A DNA stretch of 43,877 bases from a virus. Both the position numbers and the translations under genes were made by a program. This document shows positions 7,605 through 15,400 of the stretch, one piece after another. The notes below the pieces were generated by a model. It was not told the DNA's origin, ran no database searches, and worked only from the letters and a program-made list of their open reading frames with translations. The stretch covers positions 1-43,877 of IMG/VR virus record IMGVR_UViG_3300032242_001137; one strand, given 5' to 3'. The first letter of the stretch is position 1; each line of letters opens with the position of its first letter.

Positions 7605-8333
7605 GTGCTACTGCGTATCGGTAACTGCGAAGCGGAAATCAAAGTCGCGGCGGTGATGAGCACCCCGCGACTTGGATTTACCGACAACTTCTTCTGCGTC
7701 TCGTCGGCGCTGGCCCCGCATGGCATCAGTCCAATAAAAGTGACAGGTGCCTTCTGGGGTCAGTGCTTGACCCGTGCAATGGAACAGGTCGTGGATACAC
7801 ACGACGTGATCCTGACCGTTGACTATGACACGGTCTTCTCCGCAAAGACGGTGGAGGCGCTTCTCGCCCTGCTCATGCACTCTGGGTATGACGCGATTGC
7901 CCCGCTTCAGACGAAGCGTGAGGCAAACGCGGTCATGTTCGCTCTCAAAGGCGTCGATCCAGCGGAAAAGACCTCGGTGGATCGCACATTCTTTGAGCAA
8001 GTCGTGCAGCCGGTTGATACGGCCCACTTCGGTCTGACGTTCCTGCGAACATCTGCCCTCAAGAAGATGAAGAAGCCGTGGTTCCTAGCTCGCCCGAGCG
8101 AGAATGGAGACTGGGACGGCACTCATGTTGACGAGGATTTGTCGTTCTGGAAGTCGTGGGCCGCCTGCGGCAACACGCTTGGGATCGCCACGAACGTCAG
8201 CGTCGGCCACGCCGAACTGATGGTGACATGGCCCTCCAGAACGCTTGAGAGCGGCAAAGTGCAGCAGCACACGACCGAATACTGGTCGAACGGGCAGAAG
8301 GCACCCAAGGACGCCTGGGGGCATGTGTCATGA
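7605..8333 (+). CDS. GT-A-type glycosyltransferase-like protein in the head operon
   Basis: 242 residues from GTG 7605 with AAGGAG six bases upstream. The fold markers of family-2-like glycosyltransferases are present: a strand-loop ILTVDYDTVF with a DxD motif (D73, D75) for metal and nucleotide-sugar binding, and a later HVDEDLSFWKSW acidic motif near residues 174-184 in the usual ED position. It would transfer a sugar to an unknown acceptor. Located between capsid and connector genes, it might glycosylate virion protein. Alternatively it may act on DNA or host surface sugars. Confidence 0.7.
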   Translation: MLLRIGNCEAEIKVAAVMSTPRLGFTDNFFCVSSALAPHGISPIKVTGAFWGQCLTRAMEQVVDTHDVILTVDYDTVFSAKTVEALLALLMHSGYDAIAPLQTKREANAVMFALKGVDPAEKTSVDRTFFEQVVQPVDTAHFGLTFLRTSALKKMKKPWFLARPSENGDWDGTHVDEDLSFWKSWAACGNTLGIATNVSVGHAELMVTWPSRTLESGKVQQHTTEYWSNGQKAPKDAWGHVS

Positions 8334-8521
8334 AAATCCGCGTGCTCCAGAACTTCGACTGCTACGAAAAAGGTCAAGTCTTTGAGGACTGGCCCGGTGG
8401 CATGTGCGATCTGCTCATTCGCCGCGGTCTGATCGAACAGGTCGAGACGGCAGAAGCCGTGCCCGAGGCTATTGAGCGGGCTGAGATTGGCGTCAAAACC
8501 AAGGCAAAGCAGAGGAAGTAA
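8330..8521 (+). CDS. Small conserved head-region protein, function unknown
   Basis: 63 residues, ATGA overlap with the preceding gene and one-base overlap with the next. The pattern of a short N-terminal beta segment, then GQVFE and LLIRRGLIE, then an acidic/basic tail, is one I recall from small proteins next to connector genes in other phages. No known function or catalytic motif. Confidence 0.65.
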   Translation: MKIRVLQNFDCYEKGQVFEDWPGGMCDLLIRRGLIEQVETAEAVPEAIERAEIGVKTKAKQRK

Positions 8522-9162
8522 TGGACACGATTGTCTTTGGAACACCGCAGAAGCCGACGGCGACGATTACGCCGTTTCGTAGTCTTCGCCGAATCACGCA
8601 GCCGGCCGTCGAGCCGGTGAGCTTGGCGTTCGCGAAGACGCACGTCCGCGTGGATACTGAGACGGATGATCTCTACATCCAGTCGCTGATCTCGGTCGCG
8701 AGGCAGTATGTAGAAGACGTGCTGGACATCACGATCTGCACGACCGTCTGGGAGGTCAAGTATGACTTGTTCCCCATCTGGGCCATCATCCTGCCTCGGC
8801 TGCCGATGCAGGACAAGACGATCACGGTGACCTATCGCAGTGGCGACGGCACCTACAGCACACTCTCGAGCGCGAACGCCGCTTTTCAAGTGGACGCCAG
8901 CGTCCTGCCTGGGCGAATCTACCCGCAGTGGGCGACGGCGTGGCCGGCGACTCGAGGCGACGAAAACTCTGTCACCGTTCGGTATACGGCGGGATACGGC
9001 GATGACGGGCAGAACGTGCCCCCCGTGGTCAAGCACCTCATCCTGATCCTTGTAGCTCACTGGTATGACACTCGCCAGCCGGCGGTCACTGGAGCACCCG
9101 TTTCGGTGCCGCAGACGTTTGAGACGCTCTTGGCAGCGTCCAGTATGGGGGTCTACCGATGA
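8521..9162 (+). CDS. Head-tail connector protein (HK97 gp6 / phiE125 gp8-like)
   Basis: 213 residues. The segment EPVSLAFAKTHVRVDTETDD, followed by LISVARQYVEDVL, is the signature of the gp6-like connector family, which forms a ring below the portal and starts the neck. The C-terminal part with VTVRYTAGYGD and then VPPVVKHLILILVAHWYDTR also fits. It overlaps its neighbours, consistent with a head-completion operon. Confidence 0.85.
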   Translation: MDTIVFGTPQKPTATITPFRSLRRITQPAVEPVSLAFAKTHVRVDTETDDLYIQSLISVARQYVEDVLDITICTTVWEVKYDLFPIWAIILPRLPMQDKTITVTYRSGDGTYSTLSSANAAFQVDASVLPGRIYPQWATAWPATRGDENSVTVRYTAGYGDDGQNVPPVVKHLILILVAHWYDTRQPAVTGAPVSVPQTFETLLAASSMGVYR

Positions 9163-9488
9163 GCATTCGCGCCCGCATCGACGTTGACGCCGTCTACCAC
9201 AACGTCACCGACACGTCTCTGCTGATTGGATCACTTGCGGAGCACATTGCCCCGTCCCTGACGGTGGCACAGACCATCACCGCCAACGCGACGACTGCGG
9301 CCGTGCAGATCGTCGGCACGACGCCTCTCTCCACGCTAGTGATCAAGAACACGGGCAGCAGCGTCTTGCGGCTGGCCGGCAGCGTCGATGTCGCCGCAGG
9401 CCGGGTTGCGGTCATCCCCGTGACGGCGACGATCACCGTTTCTGCTCCCTCTGGTTCTGGCTCCTACACCGCCATCTGGATGGGGTGA
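9159..9488 (+). CDS. Small beta-rich structural protein of unknown role
   Basis: 109 residues with an ATGA overlap to the connector gene. The sequence is dominated by Thr, Val, Ala and Ser in alternating patterns, with STLVIKNTGSSVLRLAG near the middle, suggesting a small beta sandwich. It lies between connector and head-tail adaptor genes. It may be an accessory decoration or neck protein. Confidence 0.6.
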   Translation: MSIRARIDVDAVYHNVTDTSLLIGSLAEHIAPSLTVAQTITANATTAAVQIVGTTPLSTLVIKNTGSSVLRLAGSVDVAAGRVAVIPVTATITVSAPSGSGSYTAIWMG

Positions 9489-9491
9489 GCC

Positions 9492-9812
9492 GTGATCAAT
9501 TCTGGCGTAATGCGTGAGCGGGTGACGATCCAGAAGCCGGTCGAGAGCCAGAGTTCGTTCGGCGAGGCGACGATCTCCTGGGTGGACGAGGGCACGGTTT
9601 ACGCCAGCGTCATGGGCGTGAGAGCCGCCGATTACTTCGCGGCCCAGCAGGCAGGCGTGCTCGTTACCCACCGCATTCGCATCCGCTTCTTCCCCGGCAT
9701 CACCCACCAGCACCGACTGATTTGGCGTGACCGCGTGATGGAGATCAGCAGCGTGCTCGAGCGAGAGGCCCGGTCGATCCACGAAATCCTGGCGAGGGAG
9801 GACGCGACATGA
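9492..9812 (+). CDS. Head-tail adaptor/closure protein (SPP1 gp16-like family)
   Basis: 106 residues from GTG 9492. MRERVTIQKP with a following acidic W-x-D-E-G-T-V-Y-A-S-V motif and the ITHQHRLIWRDRVMEI segment are typical of head closure proteins that plug the connector and receive the tail. GGGTG lies a few bases upstream of the start. It overlaps the next gene by ATGA. Confidence 0.9.
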   Translation: MINSGVMRERVTIQKPVESQSSFGEATISWVDEGTVYASVMGVRAADYFAAQQAGVLVTHRIRIRFFPGITHQHRLIWRDRVMEISSVLEREARSIHEILAREDAT

Positions 9813-10546
9813 TTACACAGGGCATCGGCGCACCTCGGGTAATGGACGGCCAGACCGGCAAGCAACTGACGAATGCGTTCGTCACGGTCAAGACGGCAGG
9901 CATTCGCGAGCTTGCTGAAAAGCTGGAGATGCTTGGTGCCAGGATGGGCGAGCCTGACGCTCTTGAGAAGTGCGTCGAAAAGGCAGGCGAGCACATTAAA
10001 AAGGGCTACAAGGCGAAGGTCAGCAAAGTCACGGGCAACTTGAGCAAGTCGGTTCGCATCGAAACTAAGTCTTACGAAGCGGCCGCCGTCGCAGTCATTG
10101 GCCCGTGGCAGTCAGGTGCGTCTGGTGCCACTTCAAAGCAAGCTTCGGGCAATCACGCATGGCTGGTTGAGTTTGGTACGGATGCCAGAAAACCGGGCAC
10201 AAAAGGTCGCCGCACCTACTTGAATGTTCATCAAATGATCAACGGGAAGATGAAGCGGCATTCTTCAGCGAACAATACGCAATTTGCGAATATGTCTCGG
10301 GGTTACTACTTCTTGATGGGCAGTAAAAACGAACCGACCCGACAAGCGGGCATGGGTTCGGGCTATCCGCACGACTTCGGCTCCACCAATGGCAAGATGC
10401 ACCCAGTCACGCTTCGTCCCGGCGAAACATACGGAGCAATGCCCGCCCAGCACGCGATGGAGAAGACCATCAGCGAGCAGCAGGGGGCCGTGTTCAACAC
10501 GCTTAAAGCCGCCATCCAAAACTCACTGGACAGGCTGACATCGTGA
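9809..10546 (+). CDS. Neck/tail-completion protein, HK97 gp10-like
   Basis: 245 residues, longer than the usual 120-150. The C-terminal two-thirds has the gp10 landmarks: VRIETKSYEAAAVAVIGP, the VEFGTDAR motif and the C-terminal HAMEKTISEQQG helix. These proteins lie at the head-tail joint. A GGGAGG motif precedes the ATG. The insert around residues 130-190 contains extra Lys/Arg/Asn-rich sequence. Confidence 0.85.
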   Translation: MITQGIGAPRVMDGQTGKQLTNAFVTVKTAGIRELAEKLEMLGARMGEPDALEKCVEKAGEHIKKGYKAKVSKVTGNLSKSVRIETKSYEAAAVAVIGPWQSGASGATSKQASGNHAWLVEFGTDARKPGTKGRRTYLNVHQMINGKMKRHSSANNTQFANMSRGYYFLMGSKNEPTRQAGMGSGYPHDFGSTNGKMHPVTLRPGETYGAMPAQHAMEKTISEQQGAVFNTLKAAIQNSLDRLTS

Positions 10547-10968
10547 TCATTTCACCAGAAAAGCACGTTTTCCAGCGGCTCGTCACCACTCCCGCGGTGG
10601 CGAGGCTCGTCGGGTTCCAAGTATTTCCGATTGCGGTGCCGAAGACCGCCGTTCTGCCGTTCTGCGTCTACAAGCGGAACAACATCACCCGCGAGTCGCA
10701 GTTTGCCGGTGCGTTGTATCAGCCTGTCGTGAACCTTCAGATAGCCTCCTGGGCACTCTATTACGATACCGCCCGTGAGCTTGCCGATGAGGTTCGATTG
10801 GCCTTGGATGGCCGCATCGGCACCCTCTCGGGGGTTACAATTGAAGATATACGGCTCGTTTCGGAGACGGATGACTACCTCGACCCGGCAGCCGTGGGAG
10901 CACAACTCCCGCCCGCATACGAAGTTCGACAACTATTTCAAATTCGGTGGCAAGAAGCCACTGAATAA
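10543..10968 (+). CDS. Tail terminator/completion protein (DUF3168-like)
   Basis: 141 residues from GTG 10543, overlapping the previous gene by GTGA. The sequence has the expected shape of a tail terminator: AVPKTAVLPFCVYK near the N-terminus, then VVNLQIASWALYYDTARELADEVRLAL and a C-terminal beta strand YEVRQLFQIRW. It would cap the tail tube and join it to the head. Confidence 0.85.
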   Translation: MIISPEKHVFQRLVTTPAVARLVGFQVFPIAVPKTAVLPFCVYKRNNITRESQFAGALYQPVVNLQIASWALYYDTARELADEVRLALDGRIGTLSGVTIEDIRLVSETDDYLDPAAVGAQLPPAYEVRQLFQIRWQEATE

Positions 10969-10975
10969 GACTTTA

Positions 10976-10989
10976 GCGCAAGGAGGCGC
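10976..10989 (+). promoter_or_regulatory. AAGGAG hexaloop hairpin presenting the ribosome-binding site (CsrA-like site)
   Basis: GCGC at 10976-10979 pairs with GCGC at 10986-10989, leaving the Shine-Dalgarno AAGGAG (10980-10985) exactly as a six-base loop, two bases before ATG 10992. A GGA in a hexaloop is the classic CsrA target form, and this phage encodes a CsrA at 37559. The stem is only 4 bp. Confidence 0.5.
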
Positions 10990-10991
10990 AC

Positions 10992-11327
10992 ATGGCCGGT
11001 TTAGCTGCGATGGGGATGACGATCACCTACGCCTCTCAGGGGCTGACGGCAACGAGCTTCAATGTTAGCGACTCAATCGAACTTGCCGACGGCTCGCACT
11101 TGGCACAAAACCCCGGCGACCGACGCCAGTATGTGCCCACGTTCGTCCAGCGCGAAATCTCCTGCGATTACATCGCAACCGCGATTATCACGACCCAGTC
11201 TGCGGCGATCAGCATCACAGGCCCAGGCGGCTTGTCGTTTACGGGCAACGCGACCATCAACTCGTCTTCGCTCGGCGGCAGCGTCGGCGACCTCATCAAA
11301 GGCTCGGTCACTTGGCGGGTTGCTTAA
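10992..11327 (+). CDS. Tail tube-like protein 1
   Basis: 111 residues starting MAGLAAMG, preceded by a perfect AAGGAG in a hairpin loop. It shares its N-terminus (MAG-x-x-A-x-G) and its C-terminal VGDLIKGSVTW pattern with the next gene (VNDLVRGSIKF), so the two are paralogues. Composition is Ser/Thr/Ile/Gly-rich beta. By position between tail terminator and chaperone, one of the two should be the major tail tube subunit, the other perhaps a minor tube or tube-tip variant. Confidence 0.7.
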   Translation: MAGLAAMGMTITYASQGLTATSFNVSDSIELADGSHLAQNPGDRRQYVPTFVQREISCDYIATAIITTQSAAISITGPGGLSFTGNATINSSSLGGSVGDLIKGSVTWRVA

Positions 11328-11347
11328 TAGTGAGGGGGTGACCCGAT

Positions 11348-11725
11348 ATGGCCGGGGCCACCGCACTAGGTGCGACATTTACGTTTGTTTCTCGCACGGC
11401 AAGTTTTACCGGCAAGATTTCTGGCATTTCGGTAGAGATGCCATCTGCGGAGGTCACAGACATGACCGCCGCGACGGACGGGCTGGGCTACTCATATATG
11501 GTGCCGACCGGAGAGATGTCCGGCGGCACCATATCGGTGGACTTCGTCACCACCAACCTCGACCCGCAGACGTTCGTGCGAAAAGCCGGCGTCCTGACTT
11601 TTGTGTCGCCGGGTTACAGCATCACCCGTCGCGTGGTTTGCCAGTCGGCAAACGTCACGGGCAACGTCAACGACCTCGTTCGCGGCTCTATTAAATTCTT
11701 GATGACTGACTATACGGGCGACTGA
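11348..11725 (+). CDS. Tail tube-like protein 2 (probable major tail protein)
   Basis: 125 residues. FTGKISGISVEMPSAEVTDMTAATDG and GGTISVDFVTTNLDP, followed by SITRRVVCQSANVTGNVNDL, fit a small major-tail-protein fold. It sits immediately before the tail assembly chaperone, the normal position of the tube gene. The leader contains a G-rich purine tract (GAGGGGGTGA) as ribosome-binding site. Paralogous to the gene at 10992. Confidence 0.75.
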   Translation: MAGATALGATFTFVSRTASFTGKISGISVEMPSAEVTDMTAATDGLGYSYMVPTGEMSGGTISVDFVTTNLDPQTFVRKAGVLTFVSPGYSITRRVVCQSANVTGNVNDLVRGSIKFLMTDYTGD

Positions 11726-11768
11726 ACGGCAGGATGCCGCCTCTCGACCATTCTCGGAGCAGATTGAC

Positions 11769-12140
11769 ATGGCACTTGATCGTAAAAGCATCGTGGCGGC
11801 CGACGACGTTCGCAAGGAGAAGATCGCTGTTCCCGAGTGGGGTGGCGATGTGTTTCTCAGAGTGCTGACCGGCACCGACCGAGATCATTTTGAGGAATCG
11901 TATTCCGAGCAGAAGATGAAGGCGTTTCGCATTCGCTTCCTCCTGCTCGCCCTGTGCGACGAGGCCGGCGAGCGACTCTTCGGCGACGACGACGGCGACA
12001 CGCTCGGTAAGAAGTCGTCGGTCGTTATCAACCGTCTCTTCGAGGCGGGTTGGAAACTGAACGCCTTCAGCCAGGAGGCAGTTGATGCCTTGGGGGAAGA
12101 TTCGCAAACCGCCCCGAGCGAAAGTTCTACTTCCGTTTAG
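11769..12140 (+). CDS. Tail assembly chaperone (gpG-like, frame 0)
   Basis: 123 residues. The N-terminus carries the chaperone pattern VAADDVRKEKIAVPEWGGDVFLR, with TGTDRDHFEE and then FRIRFLLLALCDEAG, typical of siphophage gpG/gp13-like proteins that coat the tape measure during tail assembly. Close to its end lies a G-run slippery site (12092-12098). Slipping back one base there enters the frame of the downstream gene, giving a longer gpGT-type product. A GGAGCAG motif precedes the start. Confidence 0.85.
   Translation: MALDRKSIVAADDVRKEKIAVPEWGGDVFLRVLTGTDRDHFEESYSEQKMKAFRIRFLLLALCDEAGERLFGDDDGDTLGKKSSVVINRLFEAGWKLNAFSQEAVDALGEDSQTAPSESSTSV
12092..12098 (+). promoter_or_regulatory. Probable -1 ribosomal frameshift site (G GGG GAA)
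   Basis: The frame-0 codons TTG GGG GAA contain G.GGG.GAA at 12092-12098, similar to lambda's G.GGA.AAG. The -1 frame is open only from 12086 and frame 0 ends at 12140, so any shift must happen in this 55-base overlap. After the slip the -1 frame reads on with RPERKFYFRLAATLGMSVKR, a normal gpT beginning. Confidence 0.75.
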
Positions 12141-12154
12141 CGGCAACGCTCGGC

Positions 12155-12415
12155 ATGAGCGTCAAGCGGCTGCTGACGGAGATGGATAGTACGGAGATCG
12201 CTGAGTGGTACGCATATGACCAGCGGTGGCCGCTCCCAGACCCGTGGGGCCAGACCGCCAGAATGTGCAGGGTGATCATGGCCGCGTCGGGAAACTACAA
12301 GAAACACGACATTCCCGACGAGGCCGTGTTTATCCCTGCGGTGGTTAAGCCAGAGCAGAACGCCAATCAGATTCTCGCCGAGATGATGAAACTAAACGCG
12401 CCACTACCAGGGTGA
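12155..12415 (+). CDS. Tail assembly chaperone extension (gpT part of a gpGT fusion)
   Basis: As a free-standing gene it would have 86 residues from ATG 12155, but coding similarity begins upstream of that ATG: the -1 frame between 12092 and 12155 already reads FYFRLAATLGM, the conserved start of T domains. The real product is therefore probably a fusion made by -1 frameshifting from the gene at 11769. The MDSTEIAEWYAYDQRWPLPDP motif (T-domain EWxAYxxR) is typical. In lambda the G:GT ratio controls tail assembly. Confidence 0.85.
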   Translation: MSVKRLLTEMDSTEIAEWYAYDQRWPLPDPWGQTARMCRVIMAASGNYKKHDIPDEAVFIPAVVKPEQNANQILAEMMKLNAPLPG

Positions 12416-12419
12416 AGCG

Positions 12420-15400
12420 ATGGGAAACGGCTATCTCGGCAAGATCAGTGCTATCGTCTCGGCGAATACGGCCGACTTTGATAGCAAGCTGAGTAAATCT
12501 GCCGCTGAGGTTCGGAAATTCGCTGGCAGTATGCAGGGCACGCTGACCTCCGCTCAGACGGGGGCAGGCAATGCATTGCGCGGGATTTATACGGAAGCGC
12601 AGAAAGTCGAGCGCGCGTTGCAGGCCGTCGCAACGCGGAAACTGGCGTTCAAGGGTTTTCAGGGAGCAAATCTCCCCGAGGCCGTCAAGCAGATGCAGGC
12701 CGTCTTTTCCGTTTCTCAGCAAATCAGCAAGCCTCTTGCTGCCGCCGCGAAATCGCTGAACGGACTGTCAACCGAAATCCAAGCAGAGTTTTTGCCTGCG
12801 ATGATTTCGGCGCAGAAAGCGACAGAGTCACTTGCCGACGTTGTTGATCGAACGGGGGCGGTTGGAAAACGGCAGTGGCAGTCCGTAACGGAACAAGTCG
12901 AAAAGACTGCGGCAGCAATCGCTCGCCTTAAAGAAGCAAGCACACTGACCGGCGGGCTGGCGACCGGGAAAGAGTTGCGTTTTCAGCGGCCCGAGCAAGA
13001 GGCTGAGATTCGCAGGTCTGCAAAAACTCAAGCAGACATGGCATCTCTTCCGGCAGATGCCATGTCAAGCATGGGAAGTTATGTTGCACGACAGCGGGCC
13101 GCAGCCGACGAAGTAAATCGGCTAGCCGCTGCCGTCGAGAAAGCGAAACTGTCAAGAAAAGGCAACACTTCGCAGAACGTAGCAAACGCAGAGTCTGCCT
13201 ATCAAAAAGCACTTGAGCACCAGCGAAACCTAAACACGCTTGTTGAGAAAGAGGTGGATGCAAGAAAGTCGCCGGGCGCGACTGGCCCAAATCTGCCTCC
13301 TGGTTACGGCGGCAGCGCGGATGCGGGGCTGGGACGCAGGGTCGAAGACCCTGCTAGGAGACTTGATGTTCTTAAAGGCAGTATCACTTCAGTCAAAAGC
13401 GTTGTTGACGCACTTCCTGCTTCGCTGCAAAACAAGTTTATTCCTGGGCTGCGAGATGCTGAGAAAGAGTTCAAGAGGCTGGCCGGTTTGGGCAATGCGA
13501 CTGCTCAAGAAATCGAGGCGGCCCGACAAAAGGTTGTTCGCCTAGCAAGAGACGCGGCTCAAGCCGGCAAGCAGATGGACGCTCGAGCAGCAACGGCACG
13601 CAGCTTCGGCGAGTCTTTTGGTGGTCGCGGCATAAAGGGCATAAACCTTGGCCTAGATCAGCGTGCCCTGCGTGGCTACGAAGGCGAATTGACGGCTTTG
13701 CAGGCCGCTCTCGGTCAGACAGAGCAGAAGGCTCGCGGCCCAGCCGTAAAGGCGTTCAGCGACCTACGCCGAGCGATTGCCGCCGCCATGAAGGCAGGCA
13801 CGATTCAGAACCCGGCGACGATGCAGAACATTCAGAACCTTTCTGATGCTGCGGTGAACGCAACGTCTCGGGCCGGCGGCGGCAGTGTCAAGCAGATAAA
13901 GCAAAGGATGCAGCGTGCTGGCGACATCGGCAGAGGCGGCTTTGACAACTTCGCGCTCGCCGTCAATCAGGGCGCATTCGCAATCGACGACTTCTTGTCT
14001 GCGACCGGCGGGATGGATCAGAAACTTCGGGCCGTCAGCAATAACATCACGCAGCTTGGGTTTATTTTGGGTGGCACCGCAGGTCTTGTGACCGCCCTCG
14101 CCGCCGTAATCGGCGGCCAGTTGGTTGTTGGTTTTGTCAAATGGTGGAACGAGGGGCGAACGACCGAGAATCAGACGAAGGCGTTGAACGACGCTCTTGA
14201 GAAGCAGAAGTCGCTCGTCGAAGAACTAGCCAGCGCGTTCAAGTCGCTGGGCAACGAAATGGTCGGAAACGGCTTTAGCAAGGCCGCCGCAGACAACAAG
14301 AAGTTCGCCGACTCGCTTGAGGAGATTAGGAAAAAGCAGGAAGAGGCCCGCGATCAGCGGCTGGGCCAAACGTCTCCTGAAGTGCAAAAGGAACGTGCCA
14401 ATCAAGCCGCATTGAAGGAGAAGTTGGACAAGGAGTCAGACCCGCGGGCACGATTGTTCATTGAGCGAGACATTCGCCAATCGCAGGATCGTGAAAAAGG
14501 CGCGATTGAGCGTGCTCGCGCGAACCCAGTATCAAAAGAAGAACTCTTTCCTATCCTCTCAAACGCGGCCCGAAACAGAGTTCGTGACGCCGAGGATCAG
14601 AAGAGGAAGGGGTTCGATGTCGATATCAACGCCTCCATGCGAGGCGCAGTCAAAGAAGACATTGGCTTTCTAAGGCAAAACAACGCCGATGGCAGGAACG
14701 ACGGAGAGATCGAGGCTCTGTCCGCGCTCCTTGAGCGACTTGAAGACCCGGTGCATCGGGCTTTGGATAAAGTCGCACGCGACATCGCAGCGGCATCACG
14801 CGGGCCGGCAAAGCAGATTGAGCAGGCTCAGACAGAGGTGGCCGAGGCAATTAAGCTCGGACTCCCTGGAGCGAGGCTATTCGCGCTGGAGTTGGACAAG
14901 AACAATCAGGCGCTTTCAAAAGCCTATGAGGAACTAGAGACTGCTTCAAAGGAAACCGATGTCGGCAAGCGAGAGGGACTCGTCGGCTCTGCAAACGCCA
15001 GGATTGCAGAGGTCGAAAAAGAACGCGAACGAATTCGGATGGGCGAGCAGAAGTTCCGCTATGCCAGGACTGTCGATCCGCAGGACAAGGTCGAAGCTAG
15101 GCAAGAGCGTGCCCGAAACAATCTCGGGGCTGCCGGCCTTGAGAACGGTCAGATTGCTCGCCGAATGCGGGAGATCGAATACAAGCGTGAGTCGATTCGA
15201 CAGGACAGCGAACTTCCGGGGAATAACAACGCGGCTGCACAAGCGGCGTTTGCAGATCAAGAGGCCGCTCTCAACGCCGAAGTCGCCGCCATCGAAGCAA
15301 CCACGCTAGCCTTAAAGATGTTTTCCACTGCGCTTGATCGGGCTTCGGATGAGGCGAAAAGTAACCTCAACTCAGCACAACAGAGGTTCGACGAGGCGCG

